From NCBI GenBank assembly GCA_029934915.1, contig JAOZLI010000034.1, positions 1 through 14,636 on the forward strand: a DNA stretch of 14,636 nucleotides, written 5' to 3'. Shown here piece by piece: positions 6,893-14,584 of the stretch (the stretch's first letter is position 1; the number at the start of each line of letters is the position of its first letter). The DNA is from Desulfocapsa sp. (GTDB lineage: Bacteria; Desulfobacterota; Desulfobulbia; Desulfobulbales; Desulfocapsaceae). Under the pieces are notes generated by a model. It had not been told where the DNA came from. It saw only the letters and a program-made list of their open reading frames with translations, and ran no database searches. Made by a program: the position numbers and the translations under genes.

Positions 6893-8392
6893 ATGACTGA
6901 ACAGTCACAGGTTCTTCTTGGAGCTAACAAAACTGAGAAACAGCTCTTTCTTGATCCTGCCATGGCAAATCGGCATGGTCTTATCACTGGTGCCACTGGA
7001 ACTGGAAAGACCGTAACTCTGCAAGTTCTGGCAGAAGCATTTTCTCGTCTTGGCGTTCCTGTTTTTTCGGCCGATGTTAAGGGAGATCTTTCAGGTATTG
7101 CACGTCCCGGAATGCCTCACAAAAAAATAACTGAACGTCTGAATCGAATGGGTGTGACAGACCATCCCTTTGAAGGCTGCCCCACCCTGTTTTGGGATAT
7201 TGAAGGAAAAACAGGGCATCCAATCCGAACCACCATTTCTGAAATGGGTCCGGTATTACTTGCGAACATCCTTGAATTAAACGATACCCAGACCGGAATT
7301 TTACATGTAGCCTTTGCCATTGCAGATGACCAGGGATTACTCCTGCTCGACTTGAAAGATCTACGCTCCATGCTCAACTGGATGGCAGAAAACCGTAAAA
7401 AGCTGGCCAGTGAATATGGAAACATCGCCAGCCAGTCAGTTTCTGCCATTCAACGTAAACTGCTTGTTTTAAGAGAGGCTGGAGGGGATCAATTTTTTGG
7501 AGAACCAGCTCTTAGCATTCAGGATCTGATGCATGCTGACTTTTCAGGCCGCGGAGTAGTGAGCCTTCTTGATGCATCATCTCTCTATTCTAATCCTAAA
7601 ATATACACCACATTCCTCCTCTGGCTTCTTTCTGAACTCATGGAAGAACTGCCTGAACAAGGTGATGCACCGTTACCAAAACTTGTGTTTTTTTTCGATG
7701 AAGCCCATCTTCTTTTTAAGAATTCGCCAAAGGCGTTGATTGACCGTATTACACAGGTGGTGCGCCTGATCCGCTCTAAGGGAGTTGGGATTTTCTTTAT
7801 CAGCCAATATCCGAATGATATCCCGGATGAAGTGCTGGGACAACTTGGTTGTCGTATTCAACATGCACTCCGGGCCTTTACTCCTAAAGATCAAAAAGCA
7901 GTGCGGGTAGCGGCTCAGACCTTTCGGCAAAACCCTGAAATAGACACAGAAGAAACCATCACCAGCCTGGGACTTGGGGAAGCTCTTATCTCAACTCTGG
8001 ACAGCAGGGGAACGCCCACCATGGTTGACTGGTGCCTGCTCGCACCACCTCATTCCCAAATCGGCCCCATCACAACTGATGAAAAAAGTACACTAATGGA
8101 TCGTTCCCCCATTAAAGGACGATATGAGATCATGCTTGACCGTGAATCAGCCTACGAACGCCTGGGCAAGCGTGAAGCAGAGCTTATCAAAAAACGTCAG
8201 GAAGCTACAGCAGAGCTGGAACGGGAAAAGGCTGCGAGCAAAGCTGAGAGACAGAGCAGCAAGAGCCCTCGCAGCAGAAGGCAAAGCCCTGGTGAAGCCT
8301 TTGTAAAATCAATAGCCAGAAGCTTTGGTTCTCAAATCGGCCGAACTCTTGTCCGTGGAATATTGGGATCTTTAATCGGCAAAAAAAGATGA
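6893..8392 (+). CDS. HerA-like ATPase, YjgR/DUF853 family
   Basis: P-loop ATPase of the HerA/FtsK superfamily, 499 aa, close in length to E. coli YjgR (about 500 aa). Walker A GATGTGKT lies at 33-40, Walker B is FFFDEAH with Asp269 as the key acid, and a sensor-like FFISQYPND follows about 35 residues later. The C-terminal ~80 residues are highly charged (about 430-465) and end in a basic SIARSFGSQIG...GILGSLIGKKR tail, as in YjgR proteins. The start at 6893 is chosen because GGAG lies 9 bases upstream; ATG 6878 has no such site. The cellular job of this family is unknown. No NurA or other nuclease partner is nearby. Its TGA overlaps the ATG of the next gene (ATGA), so the pair is translationally coupled. 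Confidence 0.92.
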   Translation: MTEQSQVLLGANKTEKQLFLDPAMANRHGLITGATGTGKTVTLQVLAEAFSRLGVPVFSADVKGDLSGIARPGMPHKKITERLNRMGVTDHPFEGCPTLFWDIEGKTGHPIRTTISEMGPVLLANILELNDTQTGILHVAFAIADDQGLLLLDLKDLRSMLNWMAENRKKLASEYGNIASQSVSAIQRKLLVLREAGGDQFFGEPALSIQDLMHADFSGRGVVSLLDASSLYSNPKIYTTFLLWLLSELMEELPEQGDAPLPKLVFFFDEAHLLFKNSPKALIDRITQVVRLIRSKGVGIFFISQYPNDIPDEVLGQLGCRIQHALRAFTPKDQKAVRVAAQTFRQNPEIDTEETITSLGLGEALISTLDSRGTPTMVDWCLLAPPHSQIGPITTDEKSTLMDRSPIKGRYEIMLDRESAYERLGKREAELIKKRQEATAELEREKAASKAERQSSKSPRSRRQSPGEAFVKSIARSFGSQIGRTLVRGILGSLIGKKR

Positions 8393-8751
8393 ATAACTCC
8401 AGGAAACAATCCTGCCCAGGTTGCAGCGGCACAGGCCAGGTCAGCTGGTTTGGTGGTGTCAGCAGGTTTCAGTTTACCTACTCCGACTGCCCCGAATGCA
8501 ATGGAACCGGGTTCTTAGATAACTCAACAGCCAAACAATTACAGCCTAAAGGAGAGCCAATCATGTGGCAAATCAAAGTAGATACAGAAAAATGTGATGG
8601 CTGCGGAGAATGCGCAGAGAGCTGTCCTGGCGAGGTATACGAACTTGTCGAAAACAAAGCCACCGTGGTCAACGAAGAGGAATGTCATGGTTGTCATACC
8701 TGTGAAGATGTTTGCGAGGCAGATGCCATTACCGTTGAAGAAAAAGAGTAG
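8389..8751 (+). CDS. Zinc-knuckle protein fused in frame to a dicluster ferredoxin
   Basis: A 120-residue ORF that starts inside the stop codon of the HerA-like gene. Residues 1-45 carry two DnaJ-type CxxCxGxG knuckles, CPGCSGTG (9-16) and CPECNGTG (34-41), which would bind one zinc ion. After a short linker the frame runs without a stop into a complete 62-residue ferredoxin (from Met59) with motifs CDGCGECAESCP and CHGCHTCEDVCE, for two [4Fe-4S] clusters. There is no good Shine-Dalgarno at 8389, so translation would depend on coupling. Because the ferredoxin has its own strong start at 8563, the cell may make the knuckle-ferredoxin fusion, the ferredoxin alone, or both. Confidence 0.75.
   Translation: MNNSRKQSCPGCSGTGQVSWFGGVSRFQFTYSDCPECNGTGFLDNSTAKQLQPKGEPIMWQIKVDTEKCDGCGECAESCPGEVYELVENKATVVNEEECHGCHTCEDVCEADAITVEEKE
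8563..8751 (+). CDS. Dicluster [4Fe-4S] ferredoxin (internal start)
   Basis: A 62-residue acidic electron carrier of the bacterial 2[4Fe-4S] type, common as a stand-alone gene in sulfate reducers. Cluster I motif CxxCxxCxxxCP and cluster II motif CxxCxxCxxxC with Glu in place of the usual Pro. AAAGGAG (8548-8554) sits 8 bases before ATG 8563, the best ribosome site in this neighbourhood. MWQIKVDTEKCDGCGEC is a typical family beginning. This independent start is the reason to annotate it apart from the longer fusion that contains it. Confidence 0.8.
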   Translation: MWQIKVDTEKCDGCGECAESCPGEVYELVENKATVVNEEECHGCHTCEDVCEADAITVEEKE

Positions 8752-8777
8752 ACAAACTCCCACGAAGTGGTAATAGT

Positions 8778-8804
8778 AAGGATAATCATTTACGAATCAT
8801 CCTT
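8778..8804. promoter_or_regulatory. 27-bp dyad upstream of the permease gene
   Basis: AAGGATAAT and ATCATCCTT frame a 9-base centre: six perfect outer pairs, one mismatch, then two more pairs. The left half resembles a Fur/DtxR-type half-site (GATAAT). It ends 17 bases before the permease ATG at 8822, so it could be an operator for the permease-rhodanese-glucokinase run or a short hairpin after the ferredoxin gene. No T-run follows. Confidence 0.4.
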
Positions 8805-8821
8805 AACGTACAGGCAATGCT

Positions 8822-10060
8822 ATGAAATCACCCATCCTGCTGTCACTTGCTCTTGGATGTGGCTGGCTGTTTTCACCGGAAGTATTAGTTATCACGGGAA
8901 ACAGTGCGGGAAATCTCGGCCTGCTGGCCATCCCTTTCCTGGCATTGGCAGCGTTTCTTTTTTCTACCTGTGGCAAAACTATAAACAGTGTTCAACTAGA
9001 ATCGGAAAGAAATAATGAACTGCAGATTCTTCAGCAAAGCATAGGAGCAATTCCAGCAGCCAGCCTCACTCTTGCCGCCTGCTTTCCCTTACTTATTCTT
9101 GCTGCCACTGCACTGCTTGTCACATCAGGATATACGTTTAATGAGGTTTTCCTCTACTGGTTTCCCAATTTTGGTTTTGCTTTTTTACTCCTTGGCCTGC
9201 TCACACTGGTGCAATTTCTTCCCATGAAGCTGCTGCTGCGTGTACAGCTTTTTTGTGTAAGCCTTGCCGGTGGTGGAATTTTGATCCTTGCGCTTTATGG
9301 TTCTGGAACATCTGTCATCCCCCTAAGTGCTCTATTACATATGCCGGAGCCACTCTCTCAGGCAGCGTTTTCCTCCACAATGCTCCTGTTTCTTTTTGTG
9401 GGATCCAATCTTTTCCATGGACAACAGGGACGTTGTTCTCTGGTTCCACGCCTTGCATTCTTTGTTTTTGCCCTGTGGATGTTTGCCTCTCTCAGCCATG
9501 TGAATCCTGAACGCCTCGCCAGCTCTACTATTCCTTATATGACCGCATCAAGAAGAATCCTTGGAGATACCGGTCGCCAGATTATGGGTGTTGTGGTTAT
9601 CAGTGGAAGTTGTGCCGCAGTTATCGGACTGACACTACTCTGCAGAGAAAAACTCACAGATCTTGTGCAGGCTCTTATGGCTCCCGGGTTCCTGGCAAAG
9701 GGTGATGGACGGTGGGTACTGCCTCCCCTTGTGGCTATTGCGACTGGTATTTGTATGGCCACAGGACTTGCAGGAGATGAAATTCTCGAAACACTTTTAA
9801 GAAGTGCGCTGCTGCTCTGGCTGCTCTATTACAGTGCAGTGAGTCTGGCCGCTATTCATGTATTGAGAAAAGAACAGCAAACGGTTTCCCTGCCTGCGCG
9901 TGTTGCTCCTCTTCTTCTCTTTGCAGGATTATTAGCCGTTCTGCTCACCAATCCGCAGCGCTCTGAAATGTTCGTAATTATAGTATGTTTACTTGTTGCC
10001 AGCAGTGCTCTTGCAGCCCTCTGGTTTTTTATCAACTCTGAGAGAAAGGAAACACCATGA
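8822..10060 (+). CDS. APC-superfamily-like 12-TM permease
   Basis: An integral inner-membrane protein of 412 aa with about twelve hydrophobic helices. The first helix carries a glycine-containing break (LGCGWLFSP, residues 11-19), like the substrate-binding unwound helix of amino acid/polyamine permeases, and the overall length fits the APC superfamily. No residue set identifies the substrate. The ATG at 8822 follows AGG by 8 bases. The gene ends in ATGA overlapping the next start, so it is coupled to the exported rhodanese. This suggests a sulfur- or selenium-containing substrate, but that is inference only. An operator-like dyad lies just upstream. Confidence 0.7.
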   Translation: MKSPILLSLALGCGWLFSPEVLVITGNSAGNLGLLAIPFLALAAFLFSTCGKTINSVQLESERNNELQILQQSIGAIPAASLTLAACFPLLILAATALLVTSGYTFNEVFLYWFPNFGFAFLLLGLLTLVQFLPMKLLLRVQLFCVSLAGGGILILALYGSGTSVIPLSALLHMPEPLSQAAFSSTMLLFLFVGSNLFHGQQGRCSLVPRLAFFVFALWMFASLSHVNPERLASSTIPYMTASRRILGDTGRQIMGVVVISGSCAAVIGLTLLCREKLTDLVQALMAPGFLAKGDGRWVLPPLVAIATGICMATGLAGDEILETLLRSALLLWLLYYSAVSLAAIHVLRKEQQTVSLPARVAPLLLFAGLLAVLLTNPQRSEMFVIIVCLLVASSALAALWFFINSERKETP

Positions 10061-10446
10061 AAAGATTCCTCCCCTTATTGCTACTCTTCTTCTTTGCGGG
10101 AGCATCGCTTTTGCATGCCTCGGACGTTCCCACCGTAAGCAAAGATGAACTCAAAGCACAACTCGACACAGGTACCATTGTTCTGGACGTACGTTCAGGC
10201 CGTGACTGGAGCTCCAGTGAATTCAAAATTAAAGGTGCCATCCGTGCCTCCGGAGACGATATCGGCAAATGGTCAAAGGATTACAAAAAAGACCAGAAAC
10301 TAGTGCTCTACTGCGCCTGACCTAACGAAGCAACCAGTGCCAGTTTGGCACGGCAGCTTATGGACCTGGGTTTCAGTGACGTTTCCGCCTTAAAAGGTGG
10401 CTGGCGTGATTGGTTTAGATCAAAATATCCTGTGGAAGAACGATAG
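10057..10446 (+). CDS. Exported rhodanese with UGA-encoded selenocysteine
   Basis: Periplasmic single-domain sulfurtransferase, 129 residues if TGA at 10318-10320 is read as selenocysteine. A signal peptide ends LHA at residue 21. The CDC25-like rhodanese features follow: VLDVRSGRDW, then the strand LVLYC with Cys86 at the catalytic position. Sec88 comes two residues later, then PNEATSASLARQL, a FSDVSALKGGW helix-strand and a TAG at 10444-10446. Cysteine homologues that I recall read YCACPNEATSA, so TGA replaces a conserved Cys. The frame downstream of TGA is rhodanese-like to its natural end, which argues against a plain nonsense mutation. A SECIS-like hairpin follows. The gene overlaps the permease stop by four bases (AGGA ribosome site), and its stop touches the glucokinase ribosome site. 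Confidence 0.87.
10328..10359 (+). promoter_or_regulatory. Bacterial SECIS-like hairpin
   Basis: Directly downstream of the in-frame TGA, GTGCCA (10337-10342) pairs perfectly with TGGCAC (10346-10351) around a GTT loop. Four more pairs, AAGC (10328-10331) with GCTT (10356-10359), close the stem below a small internal loop. The loop G lies 22 bases after the TGA, within the usual 16-37 base range, and falls in the first two loop positions as bacterial SECIS models require. It would bind SelB and direct Sec-tRNA to the TGA. Confidence 0.75.
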
Positions 10447-10456
10447 GATACAAAAC

Positions 10457-11476
10457 ATGGCCCTTCTTTTAGCAGCAGATATTGGCGGCACCAAAAGTGA
10501 TCTGGCAATTATCGATCTTTTGCAACAGCCAGGTGCGGATACGGTACGCCATAAGCGCTACAGGAACAGAGAATTCACAGATTTTGAAACTATTCTGGCG
10601 GATTTCCTCAGCAACTCTCCGGTGCCGGAATATGGGTGCCTGGGAGTTGCCGCTGTTATCAAAAACGACACTGCAAATCTCACCAATCTGGACTGGAGCC
10701 TGAGCCAGGAAACTCTCCAGGAACAGTTCGGCCTCAAAAAGGTCTGGCTGATCAACGACCTCACCGCAGTCTGCGCAAGTCTGCCTCTACTTCGGAAAGA
10801 TGAACTTTTTACAATCCAGACAGGCCAGCCGGCAAACCACGGGATCCGGGCGGTGATTGCTCCGGGAACAGGCCTTGGCGAAGGTTTTCTCCTCAACCGG
10901 GAAAACTGCCTGTTTCCACAGGGCTCAGAAGGTGGCCATTGTGATTTTGCTCCACTCAATAAAGAACAGGAAAAACTTCTGTCTTTTATGCAGCAAAAGT
11001 ACAGACCTGTAAGCTATGAGCTCCTCTGTTCCGGGCTTGGTATTCCTCATATCTTTGACTATTTTTCCACAACAGATATTCCACGGGATGCAAAACGTTT
11101 TGCTCTCATCACTGCAGCAATTGACAGGACACCCTTTATTGTCGAAGGAGCACATGCCAAAACGGTCTGCCCACTCTGTGCAAAAACACTTTCTGTATTC
11201 CTGGAGATTCTTGGCTCCGAGGCCGGCAATCTGGCTCTTAAAACATATTGTGTCGACGGACTTTTTATCGGTGGTGGAATATTACCCAGACTCGTGGAAC
11301 ATGTATCCTTTACACCGTTTTTAGCAAACTTTCGCCAGAAAGAGAAAATGACAAAACTCATGGAGTCGATCCCTGTTCATATCATAATGAAAAAGGATGC
11401 TGCTTTACTGGGAAGTGCGCACTATGGACGCCACCTTTACCAATCTTACAAATTGCCAACTACTGATAACCACTAA
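10457..11476 (+). CDS. glk: Glucokinase
   Basis: Cytoplasmic enzyme that phosphorylates glucose with ATP at C6, first step of glycolysis or glycogen reuse. It has 339 aa, against 321 in E. coli Glk. ASKHA-fold motifs are present: phosphate loop LAADIGGTKS with Asp8 and GGT 10-12, the catalytic Asp101 in LINDLTA, the second phosphate motif APGTGLGEG (135-143), the sugar-binding EGGHCDF segment, and the adenosine motif FIGGGILPR near residue 275. The start at 10457 is chosen for AGGAT 6-10 bases upstream and for family length; an earlier in-frame ATG (10397) lies in the rhodanese gene. Only ten bases separate it from the selenoprotein stop, so it belongs to the same operon. Confidence 0.93.
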   Translation: MALLLAADIGGTKSDLAIIDLLQQPGADTVRHKRYRNREFTDFETILADFLSNSPVPEYGCLGVAAVIKNDTANLTNLDWSLSQETLQEQFGLKKVWLINDLTAVCASLPLLRKDELFTIQTGQPANHGIRAVIAPGTGLGEGFLLNRENCLFPQGSEGGHCDFAPLNKEQEKLLSFMQQKYRPVSYELLCSGLGIPHIFDYFSTTDIPRDAKRFALITAAIDRTPFIVEGAHAKTVCPLCAKTLSVFLEILGSEAGNLALKTYCVDGLFIGGGILPRLVEHVSFTPFLANFRQKEKMTKLMESIPVHIIMKKDAALLGSAHYGRHLYQSYKLPTTDNH

Positions 11477-11543
11477 AAAAATACTGATTCAGCAATACTC
11501 TACAATCGTTCGCGGGGGCAAACTCCTACAGCAAATATAATGG

Positions 11544-11563
11544 TCTTCGTATCCTTCGTGGTT
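11544..11563. repeat. Diverged copy of the ATGAAG/CTTCGT 9-bp repeat
   Basis: TCTTCGTATCCTTCGTGGTT here matches TCTTCATGCCCTTCATGGTT at 3047-3066 in 16 of 20 bases and keeps the 9-base period. No matching left arm is found nearby, so it is a half element. It lies in the 229-base gap between glucokinase and the chemotaxis gene (11477-11705). Otherwise I see only A/T-rich sequence there, with no clear terminator and no convincing sigma-28 or sigma-70 promoter. Confidence 0.5.
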
Positions 11564-11705
11564 GAAAAGTTTTGACGAGTTTATCAGTACTAAAAAAAAT
11601 CCACAAAAAAGAGTGGTTTCAATTTCACTTTTTAACCTTGTTTGTGATACACTTTTTTTATGGATAAGGTTTTTATGATGCTTTTCTCTATCACAACCAT
11701 GGAAA

Positions 11706-13703
11706 ATGATGAAGTCTCTATCACTGAAAATTAAAATCATGGGCATGACAGCCCTGCCCATAATTCTGTTCCTTCCTGTTTTTTTCTTCATCTATAATCA
11801 GGGAACGAGTGAACTGAAGCATGAACGTAACCGCAGCATGCATATTGGTGATACCATTGCGTTGGACGGTGCCATATCCAATCAGCGCCCCGTCCTTGAA
11901 AAGGCAATAACCAATATCCTGAACACCGATGAAACGGTGAGCTTTATCTCTAACCCTGAGGACAGCAACGCCAAAATGGTGATAGAAGGGATGTTCCTTT
12001 CGCTGCAAGAGCAGGGTATCTCCAGACTTGTAGCATACAACGCTAATTTCAAGGTTCTTTTGCAACAGCAAAAAGAGAATCTCCCAGCCTATACGACAAA
12101 ACTCCCGACTACCCTTGAACCCCTTTTCAAGCAGTCTGAAAAAGACTTCGAATATCATTATTTTTTCAGGGCTCCCACACCTGCAGAACCACTTTTCCCC
12201 GTTGCCTATAGTGTGATTACTGTTATCACTGATTTTGACGACAACACTGTAGGCTATGTAGAACTCACTCTGGATTCTGCACCATTAGTGAAACAAATTG
12301 CAGAACGTACCACGAATACAGTAATGCTGTACTCTCCCGCACACCATGCAATCAGCTTGTCGAGCAACAGTGAAATGGCAAAAGAATTATTGCCTACCCT
12401 GCCAGAAGAGTTAGAGAGTAAATCCTTTATACAAACCACCACTAAGTCTGCTGACCTTCTCACCGATATCCTGCCCATCAAAGGGTATGATGAAAAAATT
12501 ATTGCCATGGCACTGATAGTAAGCGATGCCACCAGCTTTATGCAGTCAGAAAAGAAACGATGGCTTTTTGGTATGGGCACAACATTCTTCATTATCCTTC
12601 TCTCTCAGGCAATTGTCTACTTTGCCGTAACAAAAGGAATTATTGCCCCAATCAAGCAGGTTATCAATTTCGCATCCACCCTTGCATCCGGAGATTCATC
12701 CTCCTTGCTTACAATGAAAGCGGGTAAAGAACTGACCAGGATGGCAGAGGCATTAAATACCATGGCAAGTCATATCCAGGAACGTTCCAGCCAGGCCGAA
12801 GCAATAGCAGCGGGTAATCTGGCAGTGACCATTGAGGTCTATTCGGATAAGGACGTTTTAGGAAAATCACTGAGTGCTATCACCAGTAACATTGGCCAGA
12901 TCATCCGTGATATCAGTGACAATGCGGATAATCTCCTGCAAGCCTCTCAACAGGTCACAGATCTTTCCGGTGATCTGGAGATTACCTCACATCTGATTGA
13001 AGCCAGAGCGCAAGAGATGGAAATCTCTTTTGACTCTGTGAAAGACAATCTTCAAATTGTGGCAGATGGAACGGAAAGGATGTCTCTTTCCATCAGAGAA
13101 ATCAGTGAAAATACCGAAACAAGTAACCAGACTACAGATGAAGCAAAACAGGTGGCTCAGGAATCAGCAGATATTATTCAACAGTTGAACAAAGTAGTTA
13201 TCTCCATCGCCAAAGCCAATCAATCCATCACCGAATTTGCAGACCAGACAAACCTACTGGCGCTCAATGCGACAATCGAGGCGGCCCGTGCCGGAGAAGC
13301 CGGCAAAGGATTTGCTGTTGTTGCTTCAGAAGTAAAAGAACTGGCAAGTCAAAGCATGACAACTGCCAAAGCCATCCGCTCAGACATTGATAACATCCAG
13401 ATATTTACCGAAAAAGCTGTGACTTCTGCCGGCAATATTTCAGAAGTTATCGAACAGGTTCGTGAATCATCGCAGATTATCGCCACTGCCGTCAATGAGC
13501 AGACAGCTGTGGCCGATGAGATTTCCAGCAACACAATAAGTGCCCATGACACAACCGGAGGATTTTCCAAAAATATCGAAGATATCTCCACGGCAGCCAA
13601 TATAACCACAGACACCATGGCTGCGCTCAATGACAGTGCCAAAGAACTTGAAACCATTGCTCAGAAATTACGTAACAAAGTAGAGGCATTTACATTGCCG
13701 TAA
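11706..13703 (+). CDS. Methyl-accepting chemotaxis protein
   Basis: Membrane chemoreceptor, 665 aa. TM1 lies about 10-30, a large periplasmic sensor about 31-284, TM2 about 285-308 and a HAMP domain about 309-362. A second HAMP-like stretch ([20 protein letters not shown]) follows. A long coiled-coil signalling domain extends to the C-terminus. The CheA/CheW-binding hairpin tip is intact and highly conserved at about 510-550 ([19 protein letters not shown], then [15 protein letters not shown]). The sensor has no recognisable ligand motif; [19 protein letters not shown] recalls Cache-type strands. There is no C-terminal pentapeptide for CheR tethering. The start ATG 11706 has only a weak GGA upstream. 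It is probably cotranscribed with the rhodanese that follows 34 bases later. Confidence 0.95.
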   Translation: MMKSLSLKIKIMGMTALPIILFLPVFFFIYNQGTSELKHERNRSMHIGDTIALDGAISNQRPVLEKAITNILNTDETVSFISNPEDSNAKMVIEGMFLSLQEQGISRLVAYNANFKVLLQQQKENLPAYTTKLPTTLEPLFKQSEKDFEYHYFFRAPTPAEPLFPVAYSVITVITDFDDNTVGYVELTLDSAPLVKQIAERTTNTVMLYSPAHHAISLSSNSEMAKELLPTLPEELESKSFIQTTTKSADLLTDILPIKGYDEKIIAMALIVSDATSFMQSEKKRWLFGMGTTFFIILLSQAIVYFAVTKGIIAPIKQVINFASTLASGDSSSLLTMKAGKELTRMAEALNTMASHIQERSSQAEAIAAGNLAVTIEVYSDKDVLGKSLSAITSNIGQIIRDISDNADNLLQASQQVTDLSGDLEITSHLIEARAQEMEISFDSVKDNLQIVADGTERMSLSIREISENTETSNQTTDEAKQVAQESADIIQQLNKVVISIAKANQSITEFADQTNLLALNATIEAARAGEAGKGFAVVASEVKELASQSMTTAKAIRSDIDNIQIFTEKAVTSAGNISEVIEQVRESSQIIATAVNEQTAVADEISSNTISAHDTTGGFSKNIEDISTAANITTDTMAALNDSAKELETIAQKLRNKVEAFTLP

Positions 13704-13737
13704 CTGAACCATTGAACCGATACCACCAGGAGACCAC

Positions 13738-14310
13738 ATGACGAACAAACTGCTCAAACCCGTGTTTCTGCTTGCTCTCACATTCTTCTTTCTTTCCATT
13801 ACAAATTCATTGATGGCAGGAGAAGTTGGGAAAGGAAAGATCCCTGCAGATCAACTATCAAAAACATTCAAAACTCTGGCATGGGGAGCACCTATCTGGG
13901 ATGTACCGGAAGCCGTAGCAGCGTTAAAGACAGGAAAAGACACCCTCTGGGTAGATACCCGTCCAGAGAGTTTCTTTAAAAAAGGAACGGTGGCTAATGC
14001 GGTTTTACTTATCTATAATAAAAAAGACAAAGAGGAAAACACCTTAACGCCGGAATCATTGGAGAAAGCAATGGCTGACAAAGGAATAGCAAAGGAGAAT
14101 GCGACAATCGTCTTTTTCTGCCAGGGACCTAAATGCCATCGCAGTTACAACGCCAGCTTTGCCGCTATTACAGAATGGGGCTATGCTCCTGAACAAATTG
14201 TCTGGTTCCGTGATGGATACCCGTTCCTCTTCAAGGAAGTACAGGAGAATGCCAAACTCAAACGAAAAGCAAAACGCTATATCAGCGACGCTGGTGTTAA
14301 ACAGCTATAA
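13738..14310 (+). CDS. Exported rhodanese-like protein with a C-x4-C active loop
   Basis: Periplasmic protein of 190 aa with a signal peptide ending SLMA (residue 27), then a rhodanese domain. WVDTRPESFFKKGTVANAV is the substrate-entry region. IVFFCQGPKCHRS is the active loop with catalytic Cys128 and a second Cys133. EQIVWFRDGYPFLF closes the domain. AGGAG lies 5 bases before the start. The second cysteine inside the loop could form a disulfide with the first, suggesting thiol redox or sulfur-carrier work rather than plain thiosulfate cleavage. It follows the chemoreceptor by 34 bases and is closed by the terminator at 14351. Confidence 0.88.
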   Translation: MTNKLLKPVFLLALTFFFLSITNSLMAGEVGKGKIPADQLSKTFKTLAWGAPIWDVPEAVAALKTGKDTLWVDTRPESFFKKGTVANAVLLIYNKKDKEENTLTPESLEKAMADKGIAKENATIVFFCQGPKCHRSYNASFAAITEWGYAPEQIVWFRDGYPFLFKEVQENAKLKRKAKRYISDAGVKQL

Positions 14311-14350
14311 GCTCTCCTTCCTCCCACAGCATTCACTTCCCTGAATGCTC

Positions 14351-14390
14351 AAAACGGTGCCATGGATTTCATCCATGACACCGTTTTTTT
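14351..14390 (+). terminator. Rho-independent terminator of the MCP-rhodanese unit
   Basis: AAAACGGTG(C)CATGGAT pairs with ATCCATG(A)CACCGTTTT around a TTC loop, 16 pairs with a single mismatch, followed by a T-run to 14390. The A-run on the left arm would serve as the T-tract on the other strand, so it may also stop minus-strand transcription. A smaller hairpin, GCATTC/GAATGC, precedes it at 14329-14348. Confidence 0.9.
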
Positions 14391-14395
14391 CTTAT

Positions 14396-14521
14396 GTAAC
14401 AGTTCGCCAGCACTCCACCTTTGTCCATTTCGGTCTGCTCACATATAACTACATATGCTACGCAGCCCCAAATGAACAGGTAAGCGTAGACTCCGAATGT
14501 AAAGCACTCGCAAACTGTTAC
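14396..14521. repeat. 126-bp nested palindromic element
   Basis: Outer arms GTAACAGTT (14396-14404) and AACTGTTAC (14513-14521) pair perfectly and continue imperfectly for about ten more bases. A second set, CATTT (14426-14430) with AAATG (14470-14474), and an apical CATAT (14442-14446) with ATATG (14453-14457) fold inside. No coding potential is seen. The form suits a small non-autonomous mobile element or an extragenic palindromic repeat. Confidence 0.6.
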
Positions 14522-14584
14522 TGAGCAGGGTTACCATAAACGTCTGTTTTGCTAATGAACTTACAACAAAATTGCGAATAACAG

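Noticed and set aside
6893..8392. HerA-like ATPase as part of an anti-phage or end-resection system
   Set aside because: The protein fits the YjgR/DUF853 family, and no NurA, SIR2 or other nuclease partner is nearby; the neighbours are a zinc knuckle and a ferredoxin.
11640..11705. Sigma-28 flagellar-type promoter before the chemoreceptor
   Set aside because: TAAGGTTT is present but the matching GCCGATAA element at the right distance is not.
11489..11791. Minus-strand ORF containing NHEGYEDH
   Set aside because: This is the usual false translation of the 9-bp CTTCGT repeat and it overlaps the start of the chemotaxis gene.
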